From assembly GCA_934045905.1 (NCBI GenBank), contig OW203763.1:50494194-50558193 (forward strand): 64,000 nucleotides of DNA, read 5' to 3'. Positions 53,977 through 64,000 of this stretch are shown here, piece by piece. Within the stretch, counting starts at the first letter, position 1. The number at the start of each line of letters is the position of its first letter. This DNA is from Leuctra nigra. Lineage: Eukaryota; Arthropoda; Insecta; Plecoptera; Leuctridae. The position numbers and the translations under genes are program-made. Under the pieces are notes generated by a model. That model had not been told where the DNA came from, made no database searches, and saw only the letters and a program-made list of their open reading frames with translations.

Positions 53977-54470
53977 AAAATCATACAAGTTGGATTCTAG
54001 AAGGGGCTTAGCTTTTAATTATACGCCTTTACCAAGTGTTTCACTAAGTTATTAATTTTGCGTGAACACAGAATATTTATAAACTAAAAACTCAGAACAA
54101 AAAACAGGACTCGGACCTCTGCCCAGCGATATTATTTACAATATTTGCATATGTTTTTATTGCCGGCAGTGCTGGTGAAGCAGCACCATGTGTAGTTTCT
54201 TAACCATTTTGCTAGCAAATCAACACCCAACCCAACAGTCAAGAAGCTTACCACCACACCCACTACACCTAACATGATAACAACCATATGAAAGCTGTAC
54301 CAATATGATTTTAAAATAACCTACACACTCTAAAGACCAAATATAGTCAAAATATCAATCTTTCAAAAATTCTTGAAAGTTTCAGACATACCCTTGAAAG
54401 TTTCAATTTTAAACTTTCAAATTGGAACTTTCAAGTTGAAACTTTCAACCGTTACAACACGAATCATATG

Positions 54471-56012
<1,542 letters not shown>

Positions 56013-57360
56013 GAAACCTTTGCTTCCATCACTGTTAACTTGTTTAACAGGAAAGTCAAGAGTCATTCATGTTTATGTGGTGTTTTATACAGAATACTCA
56101 GAATTCATTGAATGTATGCTTTTTTAACATTTCGAACTGCGGAGATAGATTGCGTGTTTTGTGCTCTGTCTCTATTTATTGTTTAATTCTATTACGAAAA
56201 GTGAAGCATTTCAGTAAATGGGAAATAGGATACAGAATCGTATTAATTGTATGCCAATTGATGATGCATCAAGTACCTAGTGTTATGATTTTGAGCATTG
56301 TTTATTTATATTTTTGATATAAATGATTTACATTAAAAATAATGACATGAGGTAATTTTGCTAGTAATTTACTGAATTTGGAATATAGAATGTGGAATTT
56401 TGCACTTACTGAGAAGAAGAGACTTATACTTAATTCCCTAAATATATTTCTAAAATTCTAGTTCTTTTGAACTTTGAGATTGCCATGATTATTGTCTAGT
56501 CCCATCCTTGGTCCCATGTGTCTCGTAGGGGGATAATCTGTGAATTTTTAAACCTGTTAGCACCATAAAAATGCTGGCAGTTATATTTACTTCTTGCATC
56601 TCCCGATGTCCCCACTTTCAAGAGAATTTGCGATATACTTGAGAGCTTATCAGTTATCAACACTCAAACTCTGAAATTGTACACTCCCAGGATATCTTCC
56701 AGATTCCACACTTCATTACTATCTTCTTCTTCACTTCAGCTTTTAATGGCGCTCGACATTAAGTCATATTGGCCAGCGTAATTTGAATTCGATAATGTAG
56801 TTTTATTATTATGTAATTATTATTAATATGTTTTATATTTTACACACGTTATATTTTAGCACATAGGCCACCTTTAGTTATTGAGCGATACTTAGTATAT
56901 ATTTAACATTCAGAGTTACTGAGGATATCAGTTATCACCACCTGTCGGAGTCGGATTTGAATGGCGCATGATATAGGCCAGCTTAAATATATTTAAAAGT
57001 TCACTTTTTCACTCAACGTTTTTATTGGCACTTGACAATTTAGTCTTATTATGGCCAGTTTAGTTATGATTTATCTATTTAATTGTAGCGGTGATAACTA
57101 TTAGCACACGTACTTCTCGTCACGTTGCGTCTGACATGATTCAGATAGGCCAGCGGTATTTTGTGGTGGACTCTCCCCAACGGAGGTTGAGGAAGAAGTC
57201 CTTCATTAGCATCAAATAACAATAATATTACAAAATAAATAGAATAACAACTAGTTTTCAGTGAGTGATACAGTATGTTGAGTATCACAAAAACAGCACT
57301 TTTTACGATGAACCGCTTACCAATATTTAATTGTATCAACGTCCAGCCCTAGTGTCTAGT
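56013..57360. other. Intron 7 segment with weak repeats
   Basis: GGCCAG with TTGACATT/CTCGACATT-like phrases recur near 56745, 56955 and 57025, suggesting a degraded repeat. No gene recognised. Confidence 0.35.
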
Positions 57361-57362
57361 GT

Positions 57363-58700
57363 ATGTTCTACATTTCTTCATCAGCTCAGGTGATGTTGCT
57401 CCACCATAACACCTCCATTCTGTCCAATCTACAACTCGCCCATCTCTCGTCCTCCATCCTACCACTCCATACGAGCATATCAATCTTGCCAAATCCATGC
57501 GAAGCAAGTTCTCCAGCGGTCCCGATGGAGTTCCTGGCTCCGTTCTTGCCAGATGCATGGCTCTTATCGCAGAATCTATTTCCCTCATTATTAACCTTTC
57601 ACTGTCCACTGACTCATTCCCTAATCAACTCAAAAAGTCCAACATTATTCCCATCCACAAAAAAGGGAAGAAATCTGACATCAACAACTACCGACCCATT
57701 TCTCTCCTCTCTTCGTTTTCCAAAATCCTAGAAAAGTCATGCTAGACCGTCTCACCTCTCACCTCTCCGACAAATGATCCTTGCCGACTGCCAACATGGC
57801 TTTCAGAAATGCAAGTCAACAGTCACAGCAATCTTCCAATTCCTCACCACTCTCCATTTAGTGGTCGCCAAGGGGATCACTCCTTAGGCCTCTTTTACGC
57901 CCTGTTGAAGGCGTTTGACACAATCTACCACTGCGACCTCCTTCACAAGCTAGAGCTATGTGGTATAACGGGCCTGGCCGACAGATGGATTTCCACCTTT
58001 CAATCCAACCGCTCCCAGGCCTTCCACCAACCCACGCTCTCCCTCCTTCATCATCTCGTCCTCCAAAGATATTCGCTGCAGTGTGCCCCAAGATTCCGTC
58101 CTCACTCCTACCCTCTTCCTCGTCTATGTGAATGATCTTCCTGACCTCGTCACTCACGGCAACCTCTTCCAGTTTGCAGATGATACCAAACACCTTCTTA
58201 CGACTCCTAAAGCCAATTCTTTCATTTCCCTCATCGAGACAGCCAACGAGTCATGTCAACTTACTGCTCGAACAATAAGCTTGCTCTCCAACCCACCAAA
58301 ACAACTTTCATCAACTTCCGCACTCAATCCCACAAGCCGTCTGTCTCCCCTCCCATCCGCATCAACCGCCTTGTTATCCCCAGCACCATTTGGTACCCAC
58401 CGCACTCCAACTCTCAACTGGTCTACTCACATACAACACAAAATCCACCCTAACCTTAAACCTCCACCTACCTTAAAATCTACCTTAAACGTTGCCTTAA
58501 GCCCATTGTTAATCCCTATTCTCTCCAACTTGTCTATCATGCTCATCTCCATTCCCACCTCTCCTACGGACTCCTTTTTGGGGCACCTCTCCGGCCGCCA
58601 ACCGCATCTTCATCCTCCAAAAGCTGGCAATTCGCATCATCGCTACCGCCTTCAAAACCCATTCTACGATCTACAGGAATTCCTTGACTCGTAATATTCC
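57363..58700 (+). pseudogene. Dead jockey/CR1-like LINE, reverse transcriptase region
   Basis: Conserved RT segments appear in changing frames. In 57497-57745 are FSSGPDGVPGSVLARC and NIIPIHKKGKKSDINNYRPI then SLLSSFSKILEK. After 57770 a Q-H-GF-like segment is broken by a stop. In 57885-58010 is LLKAFDTIYHCDLLHKLEL, where the usual DLSKAFD aspartate is lost. In 58083-58200 are QDSVLTPTLFLVYVNDLPDL and FADDTKHLL, the catalytic motif still present. Downstream phrases (PTLNWSTHIQ, RIFILQKLAIRI) fit the post-RT region. At least four frame changes or stops make it non-functional. It is in the same orientation as AHCYL1, inside intron 7. Confidence 0.85.
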
Positions 58701-58853
58701 CAACACTTGCAAGTGTAATGTGTCATTGTGCCCTTACCATCACTTATCATTGTGCACATACATTCCTAACGTAAATGATGGAAATGGAGGGCGGAGGGTT
58801 AAAACAAGTCTTGACCTACATGTCCTACATGTCCATGGGATGATAATAAATAC

Positions 58854-59226
58854 TAGAGATGGGCCGATTCCGATTCCGTCAGAAGAATCGCGATTCTCCA
58901 ATTCCTGTCCATATTTTAGCGATTCCGATTCTTTTTGAAAATCCCGCCCTTTTAGCTTGATATTTTAGGTTAAAAACATCGCCAAAGCACAATTCCTAGT
59001 ATTACTACTTACTTTCCAACAAAATTAAAGATCTAACACATTAAAAATACATTAAATGTTGTTTTCTTACCACTTTTTAGATTTTTTAATTACTTACCTG
59101 AGGGCAAAATACTAAGGGTGATAAATACAGTGAGGTTTGTAGGTATTTGTGAAGAATCGGAATCGCAAGAATCGGAGCTAAGAATCGGTATCGGAATCGT
59201 GAAATTTTGGAATCGGCCCATCTCTA
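58854..59226. mobile_element. hAT-type MITE with GATTCC repeats beside an exon
   Basis: The ends TAGAGATGGGCCGATTCC and GGAATCGGCCCATCTCTA are perfect inverses with a perfect 8-bp duplication ATAAATAC (58846-58853 and 59227-59234). GATTCCGATT and AATCGGAATCG repeats lie inside the ends. The exon at 59251 begins 24 bp after the element. No ORF. Confidence 0.9.
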
Positions 59227-59230
59227 ATAA

Positions 59231-59404
<174 letters not shown>

Positions 59405-59583
59405 TAACTATCCCGACACTACGGATTACTTACCGCCATCACAATATACGGTTCAATCTGCATTGCAGTGGGCTCTACCCAGCAAACTCGAGTAAACTCA
59501 TTAGTCAGTGTTTGCTGGGTAGGCTTTTTGTGACGTGTAGACATTTGTGTACATTGGTTAAGTGTTTTCAGTGTGCATAGGTA

Positions 59584-59794
59584 CACTCGGCCAAACAAAA
59601 CTTGAACGTTGACCAAATTTGAATGACTGCTGGTCATGTCCCATAACCAATCAAAGCTTGTTATTATCATTGAAATGTGAGGTCACCAACTAGAGTGAGA
59701 CAATGAGATCGCTTAGACTGAATTCTGATGGTGCGATCTTACATTTATCAGCCTATCAGATTTATTGAACGTTCAAGTTTTGTTTGGCCAAGTG
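59584..59794. mobile_element. 211-bp TA-flanked MITE (intact copy)
   Basis: The TIRs CACTCGGCCAAACAAAAC and GTTTTGTTTGGCCAAGTG extend about 27 bp to AACGTT on both sides, with TA at both borders. It closely matches 14421-14631 and supplies the reference structure from which the 101-bp satellite is derived. Confidence 0.88.
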
Positions 59795-60880
59795 TACATT
59801 GTTAATGTGTTTATCTGTTTTATTTTCCTTTATTTAAATCTCAATACCTTACATGTAATTGATAAAATAATTGCATTAGGGGCATAAAACTACGAACACA
59901 GTGGATATGACAAGTTTATAGTCTAACTCATTATCTTCCTAATTATTTTGCTTGTCTCTGAAACTACTGGTTTTTGTATTATGTCGATCATATTCAATGG
60001 ACGTTAGTACAGATAATTTTCATGCACTTCTCTTGATCTTTTGTCAATTTTCTGACACGACAATAGGAAACATGTCTACTTACCTACTTCAATTTCCACA
60101 TGGACTTTACTTCTGAAGAAAGTTCTTGGTTGTTGGATGTTCTTGAAAAGAGATTAACTGTTGATAATTTAATTTCAATAAAAGATTAACGTGGCAAGAT
60201 ATCCCAGAAGAAGAAAACTTTTATTTAAATAAACAAAACAAAACACTGTCCTAAGTCAAGGTGTCTATAGAAGTTGGTTGCTAAGGTGGCCCACTAACAG
60301 GAATATGCTGCTGAAAAGTGGTTTATCACTGTGACGTCATTTCTGGACCGAGCGACAGCAGCAGGCAGCTTGGAGCCGCGGAAAACAGGAGCCGATTCTC
60401 TTCAAATTACCACGTTTTGTCACATCCGTCTTATAGCAAGCTGAAAATTTGCTCATTGTATCACACATGACCCATACACCATTACAAAAACCCGAAAATA
60501 CTGTGTGCAAATGTCACACCAAAAAATAAAATGTGTGATGAAAAACCAATAAAGGAAATCTGTAGTTTCAATTATACATCGCGTTATTTCCGAAATTAAT
60601 TGAAATTAAAATTTGAAAAAAATACAGGTTGCTAATTACATACTAATGAAAACATACATGCAAATGAGATTGTACAAAATTATTTTGATACAATTTTACG
60701 TGAGTAGAATCGTGTTGAACCAATTGCCAACTAGTCTGACTTGACCTTTTTTGAATTTTAATCATTTGTGAAAATTTTCCCGCGACGACCTATTATTTAT
60801 TTGGGTGGAATGTGTAGAGAATATATATTATGCTATGCTGCTTTGTAATTTTTTCCATGATTTTTGGACGCCTCTAATTA
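59795..60880. other. Intron 8 segment, no gene seen
   Basis: AT-rich with a more GC-rich patch near 60340-60400. The next AHCYL1 exon is not found here. Confidence 0.4.
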
Positions 60881-60947
60881 GTGAAATGATGTGTTTAGTT
60901 TGTTGTGTATCTGTGTATCAGAAGGTTCGTACTATAAAGCGACCAGC

Positions 60948-62465
60948 TTAGGGCGTGATATGGAAGGATTCAGGAAAAGAAAGTTTGCAGTATGGAAAGA
61001 AGTTTATCCAACTACTCATATGAACGAGCAACAAGTGTGTGGACAATTACGCTCCATTCAGAAGAGAAATGTTCTTTCGGACATCGAGCTTGAAGTCATC
61101 AAGACTTGAGTTCGGGACAAACTGCAAGTTGCAAATGTACCTTTGGAAGGTGGAAATGAAGACCAGGAACATCTGGAGCAGGGAGCTGTTAATGAAGAGC
61201 AGGAACATCTGGAGCAGGGAGCTGTTAATGAAGACCAGGAACATCTGGAGCAGGGAGCTGTTAATGAAGAGCAGGAACATCTGGAGCAGGGAGCTGTTAA
61301 TGAAGAGCAGGAACATCTGGAGCAGGGAGCTGTTAATGAAGAGCAGGAACATCTGGAGCAGGGAGCTGTTAATGAAGACCAGGAACATCTGGAGCAGGGA
61401 GCTGTTAATGAAGAGCAGGAACATCTGGAGCAGGGAGCTGTTAATAAGGAGCAGGAACATCTGGAGCAGGGAGCTGTTAATGAAGACCAGGAACATCTGG
61501 AGCAGGGAGCTGTTAATGAAGAGCAGGAACATCTGGAGCAGGGAGCTGTTAATGAAGAGCAGGAACATCTGGAGCAGGGAGCTGTTAATGAAGACCAGGA
61601 ACAACTGGAGCAGGGAGCGGTTATTGAAGAGCAGGAACATCTGGAGCAGGGAGCTGTTAATGAAGAGCAGGAACATCTGGAGCAGGGAGCTGTTAATGAA
61701 GAGCAGGAACATCTGGAGCAGGGAGCTGTTAATGAAGAGCAGGAACATCTGGAGCAGGGAGCTGTTAATGAAGAGCAGAAACATCTGGAGCAGGGAGCTG
61801 TTAATGAAGAGCAGGAACATCTGGAGCAGGGAGCTGTTAATGAAGACCAGGAACATCTGGAGCAGGGAGCTGTTAATGAAGAGCAGAAACATCTGGAGCA
61901 GGGAGCTGTTAATGAAGAGCAGGAACATCTGGAGCAGGGAGCTGTTAATGAAGAGCAGGAACATCTGGAGCAGGGAGCTGTTAATGAAGAGCAGGAACAT
62001 CTGGAGCAGGGAGCTGTTAATGAAGAGCAGAAACATCTGGAGCAGGGAGCTGTTAATGAAGAGCAGGAACATCTGGAGCAGGGAGCTGTTAATGAAGAGC
62101 AGGAACATCTGGAGCAGGGAGCTGTTAATGAAGAGCAGGAACATCTGGAGCAGGGAGCTGTTAATGAAGACCAGGAACAACTGGAGCAGGGAGCAGTTAA
62201 TGAAGAGCAGGAACATCTGGAGCAGGGAGCTGTTAATGAAGACCAGGAACATCTGGAGCAGGGAGCTGTTAATGAAGAGCAGGAACATCTGGAGCAGGGA
62301 GCTGTTAATGAAGAGCAGAAACATCTGGAGCAGGGAGCTGTTAATGAAGAGCAGGAACATCTGGAGCAGGGAGCTGTTAATGAAGACCAGGAACATCTGG
62401 AGCAGGGAGCTGACAATGAAGACCAGGCACATATGGAGCAGGAGGTTGAACAGCCTAGACCCTAG
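60948..62465 (+). pseudogene. LINE ORF, N-terminal part with (EEQEHLEQGAVN)n insert
   Basis: One frame runs from upstream of GRDMEGFRKRKFAVWKEVYP to a TGA at 61107, then VRDKLQVANVPLEGG and about 35 repeats of a 12-residue acidic unit, up to a TAG at 62463. No upstream ATG with context is seen. The Glu/Gln-rich repeat would form an acidic helical or disordered spacer if translated. The repeat length and near-identity show expansion within the element. The other open frames through this region, including two on the minus strand, are shadows of the repeat. Confidence 0.7.
61158..62450 (+). repeat. 36-bp minisatellite, 35 copies plus a partial one, in frame
   Basis: Units start GAAGAGCAGGAACATCTGGA or GAAGACCAGG and end GGGAGCTGTTAAT. 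The spacing stays at 36 bp from 61158 to 62418. Variation is mainly GAGCAG/GACCAG (E/D) and CAGGAA/CAGAAA. A compound marker (GACCAGGAACAACTGGAGCA followed by GGAGCGG or GGAGCAG) recurs at about 61590 and 62169, pointing to block duplication. Confidence 0.97.
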
Positions 62466-62880
62466 CAAGTGCTACAGGACAGAGTGGAAAGAGCTGCTAA
62501 TGAGCTGCAGATTGCAGAGCTCCCAGACCTGTATGAGTCTTTCAAGATGCGGTTTCGTGGTATGTTGCCTGGAAATGGTCCAAGGATTCCCAAGTTGCAG
62601 TGCAACGCCAAGATTCTTCGTACTGTGGTGATTGTAGATGGATTGCTTGATTTGGATCTCAAACATGTCGTCTCTCTAAGTGATACGGTCATTTTGGTAT
62701 ACTGTGCGGCTCTCGCGGTGTGTCAGGGTGTTGGACTGAGAGTCGAGGAACGAGCTGAAAAGATGCAGAGGGAGCGCAACAATGCACAATATGTACCTGT
62801 TTGGAGGAGAAGGATTGAGAACAAGATTAACTGGGCGCGCCATGACATTGGTGTTTTAACAGCTTATTTCCGCTCTCCAC
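62466..62880 (+). pseudogene. LINE ORF, middle segment
   Basis: In the same frame as the preceding segment after the TAG: QVLQDRVERAANELQIAEL, RFRGMLPGNGPRIPKLQC, DTVILVYCAALAVCQGVG, VPVWRRRIENKINWARHDI. The last phrase (W-RRRIE-KI) precedes the RT in this LINE group. The frame is lost near 62875. Confidence 0.65.
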
Positions 62881-63712
62881 AGACGGCCACGAAGAATATC
62901 TGGAAGAAGATCCGAATTATAGCAAGGAATTTGGGAAGAGACTGAAGGAGAAAGAGGAGCAACTGAAGCAAAGAATTGCTGCGCTTGGCGCACGAATCAG
63001 ACGCTACAGCGAGGCGGGGAAGCGAAGACAACAGGAGAAGCTTTTCATCGCTGATCAGAAACTCTTCTATCGTATGTTGGAGGGCGAGAATGAGCCAGAC
63101 CAAGTGCAGAAGGTTCCAACCAAAGATGACATGACCAGATTTTGGTCCAGTATTCGGTCCGTTTCACGGCAGCATGCAGTAGATGCTTACTGGCTTCAGG
63201 AGGAAGTAACATTGCGCGAAGGGCTGCCAGAGATGGCAGCGTCTCCTGTTACGTTGGTGGATGTTCAGACGGCAGTTAGAAGAACACAGAACTGGAAGGC
63301 GCCTGGTGTAGATGGCTTGCAGAACTTTTGGTGGAAGTATTTCAAGAGTGTCCATCAATTGCTCTCGTTACAGTTTCAGCACGTACTAGAGAACCCGGAA
63401 GACCTACCATCATTCTTCACATTAGGCATCACTTACATGAATCCAAAGGCGGGTGATTTGCAGGATCCAAAGAACTACCGGCCGATTACGTATTTGCCCA
63501 CAATCTACAAGATCTTCACTTCAATTATATCCAATAAAATCTACAGCTATCTTGTGACTAGTGATCTGCTGGCAGAGGAGCAAGTTGGCTGCAGGAAAGG
63601 TTCACAGGGATGTAAGGAATTGTTGGTCGTGGATACAGTGGCGTCGAGACAAGTGAAGAAGAAACGACGAAACATCTCCGTTGGCTGGGTCTACAGTAAG
63701 GGGACTACCGTA
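62876..63712 (+). pseudogene. LINE ORF, reverse transcriptase N-terminal half
   Basis: After the frame change it reads DGHEEYLEEDPNYSKEFGKR, LKEKEEQLKQRIAALGARIR, RQQEKLFIADQKLFYRMLEG, then RFWSSIRSVSRQHAVDAYW and the RT start NWKAPGVDGLQNFWWKYFK. KNYRPITYLPTIYKIFTSI and EEQVGCRKGSQGCKELLV follow. It ends at ISVGWVYSKG, where the expected V-D-YSKAFD aspartate motif is disrupted. Confidence 0.75.
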
Positions 63713-63714
63713 AG

Positions 63715-64000
63715 GCATTTGATTCAATGCCGCACTTATGGCTTCTTTATGTCTTGCGTCTTTACAAGATCAACGACGGCATTGTCAATTTTCTTGAAGC
63801 AATGATGAACTCGTGGCGTACCCGAACAAGATTGCAGCTATAAACAGTTGGGCGATTCCAGTTGCAGCGTACACATTCGGGGTGGCTAGTTGGACGGACA
63901 CGGCATTGCAGGCATTTGATAGAAAGATCCGAACAACTCTCACCAAACACAGAATGCATCACCCGCGTAGCTCTGTTCAGAGATTGTACATCTCGCGCCA
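63715..64000 (+). pseudogene. LINE ORF, RT motif A remnant fused to the thumb-like region
   Basis: A third frame reads AFDSMPHLWLLYVLRLYKIN and VNFLEAMMNSWRTRTRLQL, then TAA. One frame over, from 63840, it reads INSWAIPVAAYTFGVASWTD and RKIRTTLTKHRMHHPRSSVQ to the window end. The second block belongs well after the catalytic (F/Y)ADD motif, so an internal deletion removed the RT active site. Confidence 0.7.

Larger units (their letters stand above)
52010..54462. mobile_element. hAT-type element with GAAACTTTCA subterminal repeats (outer)
   Basis: The ends TAGTGTTGTAA and TTACAACACGA (one mismatch) are flanked by a perfect 8-bp duplication ATCATATG (52002-52009 and 54463-54470). Runs of GAAACTTTCA/TGAAAGTTTC lie just inside both ends. 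A second hAT element (52158-53495) and a MITE (53601-53976) are nested within. No transposase remains. Confidence 0.8.
60940..64000 (+). mobile_element. Dead LINE, probably R4/Dong-type, running off the window
   Basis: The coding order fits a single-ORF LINE: an N-terminal motif segment, a linker, a KR-rich helical segment, then reverse transcriptase and its thumb-like downstream part. GFRKRKFAVWKEVYP with SIQKRNVLSDIELEVIK and KNYRPITYLPTIYKIFTSI resemble proteins I associate with R4/Dong-like LINEs that use a restriction-like endonuclease; this subclass is from memory. The frame is interrupted by TGA (61107), TAG (62463), a frameshift near 62875, a disrupted segment near 63690-63714 and an internal deletion near 63840. 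It probably lies in intron 8 of AHCYL1. Confidence 0.75.

Noticed and set aside
61047..62468. Minus-strand frames of 450-470 codons
   Set aside because: Shadows of the 36-bp repeat. The plus strand is the one continuous with LINE motifs on both sides.

Overview
This is animal nuclear DNA, most likely from an insect and perhaps a hemipteran. It has an intron-rich gene with GT-AG and GC-AG junctions, AT-rich sequence, many GGTAGGTA-type short repeats, MITEs and foldback elements, LINE remnants, a tRNA-derived SINE of an arthropod type, and very large tandem arrays. The assignment to order is an inference; there is no sign of prokaryotic gene organisation.

Only one cellular gene is recognisable. 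It is a plus-strand S-adenosylhomocysteine-hydrolase-like protein of the AHCYL1/IRBIT family, spread over about 55 kb. Its exons are 4749-4847 (start codon), possibly 24245-24286 (a 42-nt in-phase microexon), 24673-24760, 34308-34454, 34741-34841, 34915-34986, 48668-48866, 55785-55935 and 59251-59403. All splice phases agree. The exons give about 337 residues: a Ser-rich regulatory N-terminus, the substrate-domain half and the start of the NAD-binding Rossmann fold. The last ~195 residues expected for the family lie beyond base 64000. About 1 kb of coding sequence therefore sits in 64 kb, and the rest is intronic or upstream repeats.

Upstream region and intron 1 (1-24672) hold: three copies of a composite element with arrays of an ETS/CRE-like motif and a giant terminal foldback (1-4370 and, inverted, 20013-21840); hAT-type elements (6790-7543, 10009-10485); a 3.8-kb array of 22/23-bp repeats (10606-14420) capped by a MITE; a 2.8-kb element with ~680-bp inverted repeats (15179-17987); and a 34-bp array (22489-22988). 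Intron 2 carries a SINE and a 6.3-kb array of 62 x 101 bp lying between the terminal inverted repeats of a MITE. It ends in 14 identical 38-bp repeats, each carrying a copy of the exon's own 3' splice site. Intron 5 holds 99 x 80-bp repeats without a single net indel, then foldbacks, TTAA-flanked MITEs and a hAT with a nested piggyBac-like MITE. Intron 6 holds a 2.9-kb TTAA-flanked element that starts 15 bp after the donor, and a hAT nested inside a hAT. Intron 7 starts with a GC donor whose junction is itself tandemly duplicated; it also holds a dead jockey/CR1-like LINE and a hAT MITE 24 bp before the next exon. The visible part of intron 8 holds another MITE and a dead LINE, probably of the R4/Dong type, whose ORF is swollen by 35 in-frame 36-bp repeats.

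The strongest theme is tandem expansion of sequences that already had a role: a 3' splice site, a 5' splice site, a MITE interior, a LINE ORF linker and an ETS/CRE module. No complete unknown gene system was found. The repeated splice-site arrays and the satellite-in-MITE are the observations most worth following up.
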